DNA of 64,000 nucleotides. Source: Sphingopyxis sp. HIX (GTDB lineage Bacteria; Pseudomonadota; Alphaproteobacteria; Sphingomonadales; Sphingomonadaceae). Below are positions 55,589-64,000 of this stretch, in pieces. The position numbers were made by a program, and so were the translations under genes. Under the pieces are notes generated by a model. The model was not told the origin of the DNA. It was given only the letters and a program-made list of their open reading frames with translations, and made no database searches. Location: contig NZ_LNSB01000013.1 in the NCBI RefSeq assembly GCF_001468285.1, forward strand, positions 35,481 to 99,480. The letters are read 5' to 3'. Numbering within the stretch: position 1 is the first letter of the stretch; every line of letters starts with the position of its first letter.

Positions 55589-55820
55589 GGTCTTTCTCCT
55601 TCCGGTTGGTCCTCTGGAAAGCAAGAACCGGGGTCCGCAAGCGGATGACCCGGCACCGGTTTATGTGCGCCTTCCATGTGGAATGGGCGGGCCGTTAGCG
55701 GCAGCCGCGGCCAAAAGCAAGGGCCAAGCGGCACTTTTCGTCGCATCGGCACCCATCGCCCGCGACGCGGACGGACTCGTCCCGGCGACAAAATGACTCC
55801 ATTCGTCGCAAAGGGCTTGA

Positions 55821-55835
55821 GAACAAAACAGGAAC
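55821..55835. promoter_or_regulatory. LexA-type SOS box
   Basis: GAAC-AAAACAG-GAAC is a perfect match to the alphaproteobacterial LexA site GTTC-N7-GTTC read on the other strand, and its spacer AAAACAG resembles known sites. A third GAAC lies at 55839. The box is 70 bp upstream of the start of a small membrane protein, and about 230 bp upstream of rpsB on the other strand. Confidence 0.75.
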
Positions 55836-55905
55836 ATGGAACGATTTGCGTAACGAAACCGTCACCGATGGGCATGGTTTCGCACAAAGAAACCGGAAGG
55901 ACAAG

Positions 55906-56169
55906 ATGATGGTTCAGGTCGCTGCCGCTCTCCTCTTCGCCATTGCCGCCGGGCTGGGCATCACCGTCATCCTGGCGATGCTCAAGACGAACGAGAATGC
56001 GATTCTCTCGTCGCTGCTCGGCGAAGGCGCCTTTCCGATCCAGAACACCCCGCATCCGGGACCCGCGGCCAACGTCGTCAAATTGCGCCAGCGCGGCGAT
56101 CGCCGCGACGCGCCCCGGACGGTGCGCTTGACCGGCCGCGCCGAGCCGCAGCTCAGCCGCGCCGCCTGA
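55906..56169 (+). CDS. Small membrane protein with predicted SOS control
   Basis: This 87-residue protein has one N-terminal hydrophobic helix (AAALLFAIAAGLGITVILAML, about residues 5-25). A soluble part with many Arg and Pro follows (VVKLRQRGDRRDAPRTVRLTGRAEPQ). GGAAGG lies 5 to 8 bases before ATG 55906 or 55909. A LexA-type box upstream suggests induction by DNA damage. By analogy with small SOS-induced membrane inhibitors of division in Caulobacter (SidA, DidA), a role in delaying division is possible, but there is no sequence resemblance I can point to. The end overlaps pssA by 17 bp on the other strand. Confidence 0.78.
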   Translation: MMVQVAAALLFAIAAGLGITVILAMLKTNENAILSSLLGEGAFPIQNTPHPGPAANVVKLRQRGDRRDAPRTVRLTGRAEPQLSRAA

Positions 56170-56926
56170 CCCGCGCGTAGCTCGCGATGCCGAAGGGCAG
56201 CAGCGTCAGATAGACCGCGCACACCCCGAGCAGCGTCCACCAAGGCGCGGTCACCAGCGCTGCGCCGAACAGCCCGACCCCGGCCAGCGCGAACAGCCTC
56301 CACGAGCGGCGCAGGCGGAACGACGACCAGCTGTAGGTCGGGATCGCCGAGATCATCAGCATCGCGACGCCGATCGCCCAGGGCATGACCACATACCATT
56401 CACGGAACAGGTCGTTCTCGGTCACCAGCCACAGATAGACCGGGACGAAGGACAGCCCGGCCCCCGCGGGCGCCGGGATGCCGGTCATGAAACCCGCCGA
56501 CTTGTGCGGCTGGAAATCGGCATCCATGCGCGAATTGAAGCGCGCGAGGCGGAGCGCGCAGCAGACCGCGAGCGCGAGCGCCGCGGTCCAGCCGAATTTC
56601 GGCGCCTCGTCGAGCGACCAGAGGAAGAGGATCATCGCCGGCGCGACGCCGAAGGCGATCACGTCGGACAGCGAATCGAGCTCGGCACCGAATTTGCTCT
56701 GCGCGTTGAGCAGGCGCGCGATGCGCCCGTCCATGCCGTCGAGCACGCCGGCGAGCACCACCGCGCCCACCGCATATTCGAACTGCCCGCCGATCGCGAA
56801 GCGGACCCCGGTCAGTCCGAAGCAGAGCGCGAGGACGGTGATCGCGTTGGGCGGAAAGGCGCGCAGGCTGATCCCGCCGATACGGCGCCCCGCGGCATCC
56901 GCCGGAACCTCCTCGCGCTCGGCCAT
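56153..56926 (-). CDS. pssA: CDP-diacylglycerol-serine O-phosphatidyltransferase
   Basis: This 257-residue integral membrane enzyme has about eight helices. The CDP-alcohol phosphotransferase motif is complete: LDGMDGRIARLLNAQSKFGA with later ELDSLSD. It forms phosphatidylserine from CDP-diacylglycerol and serine. ATG 56926 lies 1 base after the psd stop; coupled translation puts both enzymes of phosphatidylethanolamine synthesis together. Confidence 0.95.
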   Translation of the reverse strand: MAEREEVPADAAGRRIGGISLRAFPPNAITVLALCFGLTGVRFAIGGQFEYAVGAVVLAGVLDGMDGRIARLLNAQSKFGAELDSLSDVIAFGVAPAMILFLWSLDEAPKFGWTAALALAVCCALRLARFNSRMDADFQPHKSAGFMTGIPAPAGAGLSFVPVYLWLVTENDLFREWYVVMPWAIGVAMLMISAIPTYSWSSFRLRRSWRLFALAGVGLFGAALVTAPWWTLLGVCAVYLTLLPFGIASYARVRRRG

Positions 56927-56927
56927 A

Positions 56928-57659
56928 TTATTGCCCGATGCCGTCGATGACCCCGGCGGTGCCGATCCGCGCAACGACGGTCTCGCCCGCCAGCGTGCGC
57001 TGGCCGAGCAGCACCTGCGGCGTCGTGCCCGCGGGCAGATAGACGTCGACGCGGCTGCCGAAGCGGATCAGCCCGATGCGTTGGCCGGTCGACACCTCCT
57101 GCCCCATGCTGACGAAGGGCAGGATGCGCCGCGCGACGAGCCCGGCGATCTGGGTGAAACCGACACGCAGGCCATCGGCGCGCTCGACGACGAAATGCTG
57201 GCGCTCATTCTCCTCGCTCGCCTTGTCGAGGTCGGCGTTGACGAATTTGCCCGGGATATAGACGATCTTGCGCAAGGTGCCCGCGATCGGGGTGCGGTTG
57301 ATGTGGACGTCGAACACGCTCATGAAGATCGAGACGCGCAGCATCGGCGCGGCGCCGAGCCCGTCGGCGCCCGCGATCTCGGGCGGCGGCGACACTTCGG
57401 CGATCTGCGTGATCAGCCCGTCGGCGGGCGCGACGATATACTCGCTGCCGACCGGGGTGACGCGCACCGGATCGCGGAAGAAGGCCGCGACCCAGACGGT
57501 CACGCCCAGCATCAGCCAGGGCACGATCGGCCAGCCGAGCAGGAAAAAACAGAGGGTGACGATCGCCGCGATCAGGACGAATTTGCGCCCCTCGGGATGG
57601 ATCGAGGGCCAGTGCCACTTGATACCGCCACCGGGGCGGTTGGAAGAGATGGAAGACAT
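56928..57659 (-). CDS. psd: Phosphatidylserine decarboxylase (proenzyme)
   Basis: This 243-residue protein belongs to the short alphaproteobacterial type. An N-terminal membrane segment ([18 protein letters not shown]) anchors it. The self-cleavage serine is in [11 protein letters not shown] near residue 202, giving the pyruvoyl group; HINRTPIAG and the DVH motif also fit. It converts phosphatidylserine into phosphatidylethanolamine. It is the first gene of the psd-pssA pair, divergent from icd with 147 bp between. Confidence 0.95.
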   Translation of the reverse strand: MSSISSNRPGGGIKWHWPSIHPEGRKFVLIAAIVTLCFFLLGWPIVPWLMLGVTVWVAAFFRDPVRVTPVGSEYIVAPADGLITQIAEVSPPPEIAGADGLGAAPMLRVSIFMSVFDVHINRTPIAGTLRKIVYIPGKFVNADLDKASEENERQHFVVERADGLRVGFTQIAGLVARRILPFVSMGQEVSTGQRIGLIRFGSRVDVYLPAGTTPQVLLGQRTLAGETVVARIGTAGVIDGIGQ

Positions 57660-57806
57660 GGGGGCTTCTTCTAGGGTCGCGATCTCCTACTGACAACGGA
57701 ATAAGCCGCGCGACGTTCCCTCGATGAGCCACCGTGGCGTTTGACCAAAGCCTCGGCTTTGCCTAAGGCCCGCTGCAAATCGACTCCCCAAGGAAAAGGC
57801 ACGCAT

Positions 57807-59021
57807 ATGGGCAAGATCAAGGTAGCGAACCCGGTCGTCGAACTCGACGGCGACGAAATGACGCGGATCATCTGGCAGTGGATTCGCGAGCGCCTGATCC
57901 TCCCCTATCTCGACGTCGATCTCCATTATTACGACCTCGGCATCGAGGAACGCGACCGCACCGACGACAAGATCACCGTCGAAGCCGCCAACGCGATCAA
58001 GAAATATGGCGTCGGCGTGAAGTGCGCGACGATCACCCCCGACGAAGCCCGCGTCGAGGAATTCGGCCTCAAGAAGATGTGGAAGTCGCCGAACGGCACG
58101 ATCCGCAACATCCTGGGCGGCGTCGTGTTCCGCGAGCCGATCGTGATGAAGAACGTACCCCGGCTCGTCCCCGGCTGGACCGACCCGATCGTCGTTGGCC
58201 GTCATGCCTTCGGCGACCAGTATAAGGCGACCGACTTCCGCGTCCCCGGCCCCGGCAAGCTGCGCCTGGTGTTCGAGGGCGAGGACGGCACGCTGATCGA
58301 CGAGGAAGTGTTCCAGTTCCCTTCGGCGGGCGTCGCCATGGGCATGTACAACCTCGACGATTCGATCCGCGACTTCGCGCGCGCCAGCCTGAACTACGGC
58401 CTCGCCCGCGAATGGCCGGTGTATCTGTCGACCAAGAACACGATCCTCAAGGCCTATGACGGCCGCTTCAAGGATCTGTTCGAGGAAGTGTTCCAGGCCG
58501 AATTCAAGGCGAAGTTCGACGCGCTCGGCATCGTCTACGAACACCGCCTGATCGACGACATGGTCGCCTCGGCGCTCAAGTGGAGCGGCAAGTTCGTCTG
58601 GGCCTGCAAGAATTACGACGGCGACGTCCAGTCGGACACCGTTGCGCAGGGCTTCGGCTCGCTCGGGCTGATGACCAGCGTGCTGATGACCCCCGACGGC
58701 CAGACCGTCGAGTCCGAAGCGGCGCACGGCACCGTCACCCGCCACTATCGCATGCACCAGCAGGGCAAGGCGACCTCGACCAACCCGATCGCCTCGATCT
58801 TCGCCTGGACCGGGGGCCTCAAGCACCGCGGCAAGCTCGACGACAATGCCGCGCTGGTGAAGTTCGCCGACGACCTCGAAAAGGTCTGCGTCGCGACGGT
58901 CGAGAGCGGCAAGATGACCAAGGACCTGGCGCTGCTGATCGGTCCCGATCAGAACTGGCTGACCACCGAGGGTTTCTTCGAGGCGATCGTCGAAAATCTC
59001 GAAGCCAAGATGGGCGCCTGA
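57807..59021 (+). CDS. icd: NADP-dependent isocitrate dehydrogenase (eukaryotic-like type)
   Basis: In this 404-residue protein the substrate motif [12 protein letters not shown] and the region [24 protein letters not shown] match the type II (homodimeric, eukaryote-like) NADP-IDH common in alphaproteobacteria. It is the oxidative decarboxylation step of the citric-acid cycle and a main NADPH source. AAGGAAAAGG lies 7 bases before ATG 57807. Confidence 0.97.
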   Translation: MGKIKVANPVVELDGDEMTRIIWQWIRERLILPYLDVDLHYYDLGIEERDRTDDKITVEAANAIKKYGVGVKCATITPDEARVEEFGLKKMWKSPNGTIRNILGGVVFREPIVMKNVPRLVPGWTDPIVVGRHAFGDQYKATDFRVPGPGKLRLVFEGEDGTLIDEEVFQFPSAGVAMGMYNLDDSIRDFARASLNYGLAREWPVYLSTKNTILKAYDGRFKDLFEEVFQAEFKAKFDALGIVYEHRLIDDMVASALKWSGKFVWACKNYDGDVQSDTVAQGFGSLGLMTSVLMTPDGQTVESEAAHGTVTRHYRMHQQGKATSTNPIASIFAWTGGLKHRGKLDDNAALVKFADDLEKVCVATVESGKMTKDLALLIGPDQNWLTTEGFFEAIVENLEAKMGA

Positions 59022-59060
59022 CAAACAAGCAAAAAGCTTGAGATAGCTATCTAGCCAAGG

Positions 59061-59087
59061 GGGGCCGGCCTGCATAAGGTCGGCCCC
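59061..59087 (+). promoter_or_regulatory. Hairpin ending one base before the Kef-type start codon
   Basis: GGGGCCGGCCT (59061-59071) pairs with AGGTCGGCCCC (59077-59087) with one mismatch and a 5-base loop. It could end icd transcription, but no T-run follows; it also masks the place where a ribosome site for the next ATG (59089) would be. Confidence 0.6.
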
Positions 59088-59088
59088 T

Positions 59089-60873
59089 ATGGTATCGGAA
59101 ACCGACACTTCGGCCATCGGCAACGCGCTGGTGGTCCTCGGCGCCGCGGGCGTCGTCATCCCCGCCTTCGCGCGCTTCAAGATTTCGCCGGTGATCGGCT
59201 TCATCCTCGTCGGGCTGCTCGTCGGCCCGTCGGGGCTGGGGGCGCTCGCGGGCGATTATCCCTGGCTCGAACATGTCACCATTGCCTCGACCGAGGATAT
59301 CGCGCTGTTCGGCGAGCTCGGCATCGTGCTGCTGCTCTTCTCGATCGGGCTCGAGCTGTCGTTCCGGCGCCTGTGGCAGCTGAGGAAACTGGTGTTCGGC
59401 ATCGGCGCCGCCGAACTGTTCCTGGCGGGCGCGATTCTCGGCACCGCGCTTCTCCTGTTCGGCAATCATTCGACCGCGGCGGCCTATGGCCTCGGCATCG
59501 CGCTGGCGCTTTCGTCGACCGCGCTGGTGCTGCCGATCGCGGGGACCAAGTCGGCGGTCGGGCGCGCGAGCTTCTCGATGCTGCTGTTCGAGGATCTCGC
59601 GCTCGTCCCGATCATCTTCGTCCTCGCCGCCCTGTCACCCACCGCATCGGGGGACAGCGCCGAACTGCTGTTTACCACGCTATGGCAGGGCGCGGCGGTG
59701 GTCGCGGCGCTGGCGATCGGCGGCTGGTTCCTGCTGCCGCGGATCTTCGCGCAGGCCGCGCGCGCCAAGGATCCCGAGCTGTTCCTCGCCGCGAGCCTGC
59801 TCGTCGTCATCGTCGCCGCGCTCGCGACCGCCGCGGTCGGGCTGTCGCCGATCGTCGGCGCGCTGCTCGCGGGGCTGATGATCGCCGAGACCGAATATCA
59901 TGAGGAGGTCGAGGCGATCACCGCGCCCTTCAAGGGCCTCGCGCTCGGGGTGTTCCTGATCAGCGTCGGCATGGGGCTCAACCTCAAAACGATCGCCGCG
60001 CAATGGCCCGCGCTGATCGGCGCGGTGGTCGGCGTCGTGCTGGTCAAGGCGTTGGTCACCGCAGCGCTGCTGCGCTTTTCGGGCGCGGCGCGGCGCGGGA
60101 CCGCCGCCGAGGTCGGCCTGCTGATGTCGAGCCCGTCGGAAACCACCCTCATCGTGCTCGCGACCGCGCTGCAGGCGCAGCTGATCAGCCGCGACACCGC
60201 CGAATTCTGGCAGATCGTCACCGCGATCGGGCTGACGATCACGCCCTTGCTGGCGCGCGTCGGCCACGACATCGCGCGGCGGATCGAGATGCGCAGCGGC
60301 GAGAGCCAGGACGAGGAAACGCCCGAGGGGCGCACCGTCGTCGTCGGTTTCGGCCGCGTCGGCCACACCGTCGCGCAATTGCTGCGCGAGCATGGCCGTC
60401 CCTACATCGCCGTCGACGCCGACATCGACACCGTCGCGGCGGCGCGGCGCGAGGGGTTTGTCGTGCGCTTCGCCGACGTCGCGCGGCCGGGCAGCCTCGA
60501 CAAGCTGGGTATCGAGAGCGCGCATGCGATCGTGCTCACGATGGACGATCCGGTCCAGCAGCTGCGCATGACCAAGGCGATGCGCCGCAAATATCCCGAC
60601 CTGCCGATCATCAGCCGCGCCCGCGATTCGGACCATGCCGCCGCGCTCTACCAGGCGGGCGCCACCGACGCGGTGCCCGAAACGCTCGAAAGCTCGCTGC
60701 AACTCGCCGAGGCGGTGCTGATCGACCTCGGCGTCGCGATGGGACCGGTGATCGCCTCGATCCACGACGTGCGCGCCAAGATGCGCCACGACATCATGAC
60801 CAAGGGCGCGTTGGAACGCGAGCCGCGCATTCGCCGGGTGCGGCGCCCGGTCGAGGGCAGCGACCCCGGCTAA
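59089..60873 (+). CDS. Kef-type cation:proton antiporter (CPA2) with RCK domain
   Basis: In this 594-residue protein twelve or thirteen membrane segments form the Na+/H+ exchanger fold (LFGELGIVLLLFSIGLELS; FEDLALVPIIFV; SPIVGALLAGLMIAE). A cytoplasmic RCK/TrkA-N domain follows from about residue 410, with VVVGFGRVGHTVAQLL binding NAD(H). KefB/KefC relatives release potassium when glutathione adducts form; here no KefG-like partner is adjacent. The ATG at 59089 has no clear Shine-Dalgarno and sits against a hairpin, so a later start is possible. Confidence 0.9.
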   Translation: MVSETDTSAIGNALVVLGAAGVVIPAFARFKISPVIGFILVGLLVGPSGLGALAGDYPWLEHVTIASTEDIALFGELGIVLLLFSIGLELSFRRLWQLRKLVFGIGAAELFLAGAILGTALLLFGNHSTAAAYGLGIALALSSTALVLPIAGTKSAVGRASFSMLLFEDLALVPIIFVLAALSPTASGDSAELLFTTLWQGAAVVAALAIGGWFLLPRIFAQAARAKDPELFLAASLLVVIVAALATAAVGLSPIVGALLAGLMIAETEYHEEVEAITAPFKGLALGVFLISVGMGLNLKTIAAQWPALIGAVVGVVLVKALVTAALLRFSGAARRGTAAEVGLLMSSPSETTLIVLATALQAQLISRDTAEFWQIVTAIGLTITPLLARVGHDIARRIEMRSGESQDEETPEGRTVVVGFGRVGHTVAQLLREHGRPYIAVDADIDTVAAARREGFVVRFADVARPGSLDKLGIESAHAIVLTMDDPVQQLRMTKAMRRKYPDLPIISRARDSDHAAALYQAGATDAVPETLESSLQLAEAVLIDLGVAMGPVIASIHDVRAKMRHDIMTKGALEREPRIRRVRRPVEGSDPG

Positions 60874-60881
60874 CTCGGAGG

Positions 60882-63803
60882 CTAGCGGCCGCCCGCCGCC
60901 CCCGCGGGCTTGTTTTGCGCCGACGCCTCGGCGAGCGTCATGCCCGCGGGCAGGATCGCGAGCGACCATTGTTTCGCGGGTACCAGATATTGCTTCGCGA
61001 GCCGCTGGATGTCGGCGGCGGTCACCGCGGCGATGTCCTGCTCCATCGACAGCGCCGAGGCGGCGACGCGCGGGTCGCGCGTCGCGCCCTCGAGCAGGTA
61101 CATCCAATAGACATTGCCCGTCGAGGCGCGCGTCACCTGTTCGCGGATCGGTCCGGCGTTGCGCGCGAGTTCGTCGGCGCTGACCGGATTGGCGGCGAGG
61201 TCGGCGGCGATGTCGCGTGCGATCGCATAGAAGCCGTCGATGTCCTTGGGCGCGAGCAGGCTGCCGACGAGCAGGTAACCGCCCGTGTCGAAGCCCGTCG
61301 GCCAGTGATTGTCGACCACCGGACCATAGCTCGCGCCCTGATCGGCGCGGAGGCGGTCGAACAGCCGGTCGTTGAAGATCGCGCCGAGCACGTCGAACGC
61401 GCGCGCGTCGCGCGGATTGGCGAAGCCGCCGCTGGTCGGCCAGGCGGTCATCGCCGCCGCCTGCCCCTTGTCGCCGCGGTGATAGGCGAGCGCGGGGGTG
61501 GCGACGTGCGGCGCGAAGGCGACCGTCTGGCCGCCCGCAGGCAGGATCGCCTTGCGCGGCGCCAGCGCACCGAGCGTCTCGGAGAGGATTTTCCGGTAAT
61601 CGACCGCCGACAAGTCGCCGAAGACCTGCACCTCGATCGGCCCGCTCGCGAGCCGCGGCTCCCAGAAGGCGCGGAAGGCGGCCGGGGTCAGCGCTTCGAT
61701 CGCCGCCTTGTCGGGGGGCGACCAGCGCTTGTCGTCGGCGGTGAGCCAGCCGCGCAGATTGCGATCGAGCACCGCGTTGGGGGTCGCATCGTTGAGGTCG
61801 TAGCCGGTGAGGTAGCCGATGCGCAGCCGCTCGACCGGCGCCGCGTCCCAGCGCGGGCTGGCGAGCTTCGCCGCGATCAGCCGCAGCTGATCGTCGAGAT
61901 CCTCGGGCTTGCTTTCGGCCGACAGTTCGAAGGCGTCGTCGTCGATCGCGAAGTTGAGCTGGATCTGGCGCCCGTTGGTGATCGCGTCGATCTCGTTCTG
62001 CCCCCACGGGCCGACGCCGCTCGCGACCACGGCATAGTCGCCGGTCCAGAGCAGGTTGGGCTCGTTCGCCGCAACGCTGCGGTTGCCGGTGCCGAAGCGG
62101 ACATTGACGCGCACCTTGCCCGGCTCGACCATATTGTTCGAGACGAGCGCGGTGACGCCGTTGCCGAATTCGAGCCGCTCGGCGCGCAGCCCCAGCAGCC
62201 GCTCGGTCTTGACGACCGGGGTCGGGGTACCGAGCGCGGGGAGTTGGTTGAAATTGACGTCGGCAGCGGCGAGCCGGTCGTCGCGGATCACCGCGGGCGC
62301 CTTGAGCGCGGCGAGCAGCGCGGGCTGGCCGCCGGCGATCGGGGTCGGAGTGGTCAGCACGACGCGCGTGGCTTCGCCCGAGAAGATCGCCTTGCTGATG
62401 TCGAGCATGACCGCAGGCGTTGCCGAGGCGCGGATTGCGGCGAACATGTCGACCTGTCCCTGCGGGCTGGTCACCGTCTCGCCGATGTCGACCGCGCGCA
62501 CCATGTCGTCGGCGAGCCGCGCGCCGGGTTCGTTGCGGGCGTTCTGGAGCTCCTTGACGAGGAACGCCTGAATCTCGTTCGCCTCGCGGTCGATATCGGC
62601 CTGCGAGGGCGGGTTCTGCGTCGCGTCGGCGATCACCCCGCGGACGTCGGCGAGCGCCGCCTTCCAGTCGCCGAGCGGCACGATCTGCGCCAGCGTGACG
62701 TCGGCGCTACGGCTGACATATTGCTGCTCGGCGGTCGCCACCAGATAGCTGCCGCCCGCGCGCGCGCGATTCTCGAGCCGCCGGTTGACCAGCGCGATCG
62801 ACAGGAATTCGAGATAGAGCCGCCGCGTGTTCTCGACCGTGTCGATGCGCTTGATCCACGGGCGGACCATCGCCAGCGTCAGCGCCGGGGGCTGGTTCGC
62901 CTCGACGATCGACAGCGCGGCGGGCGCCTTCGGGTCGGGCTTGCCGAAATCGGGCTGCTTGGGCGCCGGACCATCGGCTTTCCAGTCGCCATAATATTTG
63001 GCGATCAGTCGTGCGAATTCGGCAGGGTCGCCGTCGCCGACGATGACCACGACGGCGCGGTCGGGGCGATACCAGCGATCGTGGAACGCCTTGACCGTAT
63101 CGGCGCGCGCGGCGGCGAGCGATTCATAGGTGCCGATCGGCGAGCGGTCGCCGAGCAGCTGGCCGGCGAAGAGGTGCGCGTTGGTCGCGTCGGCGATTCG
63201 CTTTTGCGGCCCGTCCGATTCGCGCAATTCGGACTGGACGACACCCCGTTCGGCGGCGACGGCGGCGTCCGAGATCAGCGGCTCGCGGACCATGCCCGCG
63301 AGCAATTTCATGCTTTCGTCGAGCGTCGCCGGGGTCGCACTCGGCAGGTCGAGTTGATAGGCGGTCTGCGTCGGGGTGGTCTGCGCGTTGCTGTCGCTGC
63401 CAAAGCTGACCCCGAAGCGCTGCCAGATGCGCTTCGCCTCGCCGTCCGGAATATGCTCGGACCCGCGGAAGGTCAGATGTTCGAGCAGATGCGCAAAGCC
63501 GCGCTCGCCCTCGGTTTCGAACATCGAGCCGACGTCCATGCGCACGCGGATCGACACCTGCCCCGGCGGCACGCCGTTGTTGCGCACCGCATAGCGCACG
63601 CCGTTGGGCAGCTCGCCGAACTGCCACGCAGTGTCGCGCGGGATGTCGCTGCCTTCGTAGAGCCAGCTGTCGGGCTGGACCTGGACGGTGCCGGCCCCCT
63701 GCTGCGCGAGCGCGACGGGCGACGCCGACAGCAGGGCGGCGGCGATGCCGGCGGAAAGGAAGGAACGGGCGAAGCGCGGGGGCGGCGCGGACAGGCTGGA
63801 CAT
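60882..63803 (-). CDS. M16-family metallopeptidase (insulinase/pitrilysin type), secreted
   Basis: This 973-residue protein has a signal peptide (ASPVALAQ, cleavage near residue 34), so it is periplasmic. The inverted zinc motif HLLEH is at 105-109, with the second metal-binding glutamate about 75 residues later in VVQSELRES. Two M16 half-modules make the 100-kDa form. The C-terminal repeats (ELARNAGPIREQVTRA) also fit. It degrades peptides or short proteins in the periplasm. It is convergent with the antiporter, 8 bp apart. Confidence 0.94.
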   Translation of the reverse strand: MSSLSAPPPRFARSFLSAGIAAALLSASPVALAQQGAGTVQVQPDSWLYEGSDIPRDTAWQFGELPNGVRYAVRNNGVPPGQVSIRVRMDVGSMFETEGERGFAHLLEHLTFRGSEHIPDGEAKRIWQRFGVSFGSDSNAQTTPTQTAYQLDLPSATPATLDESMKLLAGMVREPLISDAAVAAERGVVQSELRESDGPQKRIADATNAHLFAGQLLGDRSPIGTYESLAAARADTVKAFHDRWYRPDRAVVVIVGDGDPAEFARLIAKYYGDWKADGPAPKQPDFGKPDPKAPAALSIVEANQPPALTLAMVRPWIKRIDTVENTRRLYLEFLSIALVNRRLENRARAGGSYLVATAEQQYVSRSADVTLAQIVPLGDWKAALADVRGVIADATQNPPSQADIDREANEIQAFLVKELQNARNEPGARLADDMVRAVDIGETVTSPQGQVDMFAAIRASATPAVMLDISKAIFSGEATRVVLTTPTPIAGGQPALLAALKAPAVIRDDRLAAADVNFNQLPALGTPTPVVKTERLLGLRAERLEFGNGVTALVSNNMVEPGKVRVNVRFGTGNRSVAANEPNLLWTGDYAVVASGVGPWGQNEIDAITNGRQIQLNFAIDDDAFELSAESKPEDLDDQLRLIAAKLASPRWDAAPVERLRIGYLTGYDLNDATPNAVLDRNLRGWLTADDKRWSPPDKAAIEALTPAAFRAFWEPRLASGPIEVQVFGDLSAVDYRKILSETLGALAPRKAILPAGGQTVAFAPHVATPALAYHRGDKGQAAAMTAWPTSGGFANPRDARAFDVLGAIFNDRLFDRLRADQGASYGPVVDNHWPTGFDTGGYLLVGSLLAPKDIDGFYAIARDIAADLAANPVSADELARNAGPIREQVTRASTGNVYWMYLLEGATRDPRVAASALSMEQDIAAVTAADIQRLAKQYLVPAKQWSLAILPAGMTLAEASAQNKPAGAAGGR

Positions 63804-63921
63804 TGCCCCATCTTAACGCGTGTGAACCTTGCTCGCCACTGAACTGTCACGCGGCTTGCTCTCTTCGCCGCATCTGCCTTAGGGTCCGTACCCCATTAGA
63901 GCGCCGTCGAGGTTTGAAGCA

Positions 63922-64000
63922 AAATGGCCCAGTGCGAGGAGAGAAGGCGAAGACATATGTCGATATTTCGAGACTTCTCGACGAAGCAATGGGCCATTTT
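63922..64000. repeat. Inverted repeat at the right edge of the window
   Basis: AAATGGCCCAGTGC (63922-63935) and the last 14 bases GCAATGGGCCATTT (63987-64000) are inverted with one mismatch, around a 51-base spacer. The right arm may continue beyond the window. It could be an insertion-sequence end or a leader hairpin. Confidence 0.4.
63957..64000 (+). CDS. Start of an unassigned reading frame, cut by the window edge
   Basis: ATG 63957 is preceded by GAGGAGAGAAGG, a good ribosome site, and encodes MSIFRDFSTKQWAI before the edge. The FSTKQWAI pattern is loosely like the N-terminus of IS5-type transposases (LTDEQWAxIEPLLP), but 14 residues cannot support a call. Confidence 0.25.
   Translation, partial: MSIFRDFSTKQWAI

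Noticed and set aside
60003..63842. Open plus-strand frame of 1279 codons
   Set aside because: Antisense to the M16 peptidase and out of frame with the antiporter; product is low-complexity Arg/Asp/Gly-rich.

Overview
The window is high-GC DNA with dense, mostly operonic genes and no rRNA, CRISPR array or prophage. Gene content points to an alphaproteobacterium of the order Sphingomonadales, probably Sphingopyxis or a close relative. The reasons are an alphaproteobacterial-type LexA box (GAAC-N7-GAAC), a large TonB-dependent receptor beside catabolic genes, the gene order rpsB-tsf-pyrH-frr-uppS-cdsA-dxr-rseP-bamA-skp-fabZ, and the absence from that block of lpxD, lpxA and lpxB, as expected for glycosphingolipid-bearing, LPS-less sphingomonads. 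The genus is an inference.

Region 1 (1-9137, all minus strand) is a ten-gene tellurite-resistance-type (ter) stress operon. It starts with a TerD protein and runs through a TerA-like protein with a Pro-Ala linker, a TerC-family membrane protein and two more TerD proteins. A predicted small-molecule biosynthesis module follows: ATP-grasp ligase, phosphoribosyltransferase with TRSP domain, and HAD phosphatase (cut by the window edge). Two unusual members sit in the module: a TerD-like domain fused to a trypsin-like protease with an intact triad, and a 275-residue protein I cannot assign. This is the most interesting part of the window.

Region 2 (9314-18313) has a MalT-type LuxR regulator divergent from a four-gene cluster: TonB receptor, short-chain dehydrogenase, saccharopine-dehydrogenase-like reductase and acyl-CoA synthetase. 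It looks like an uptake and breakdown route for an unknown carboxylic or lipophilic substrate.

Region 3 (18320-30877) is mixed: MgtC-like and TSUP membrane proteins, a lipoprotein of the formylglycine-generating-enzyme family, tRNA-Met(CAT), a 2'-5' RNA ligase-like protein, a hydrolase and Kelch lipoprotein next to mltG, the acpP/fabF pair with a strong terminator between them and a 144-bp palindromic repeat after fabF, a membrane-bound winged-helix/TPR regulator, a ferric-reductase-like membrane protein, a VOC protein and a DUF3617 lipoprotein.

Region 4 (30937-44331) holds uvrB, a Gfo/Idh/MocA oxidoreductase, a toxin-antitoxin pair, a secreted protein of unknown role, an S10-type peptidase, a LuxR regulator, a small membrane protein, two alpha/beta hydrolases (one resembling PHA depolymerases), a DEAD-box helicase, a 156-bp repeat element and glpK with a TTG start.

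Region 5 (44346-55588, minus strand) is the core envelope/translation block: rpmE, fabZ, skp, bamA, rseP, dxr, cdsA, uppS, frr, pyrH, tsf, rpsB. Next comes a small membrane protein behind a near-ideal SOS box, then psd-pssA for phosphatidylethanolamine synthesis, icd, a Kef-type antiporter and a large M16 peptidase. The last 80 bases hold an inverted repeat and the start of an unknown reading frame.
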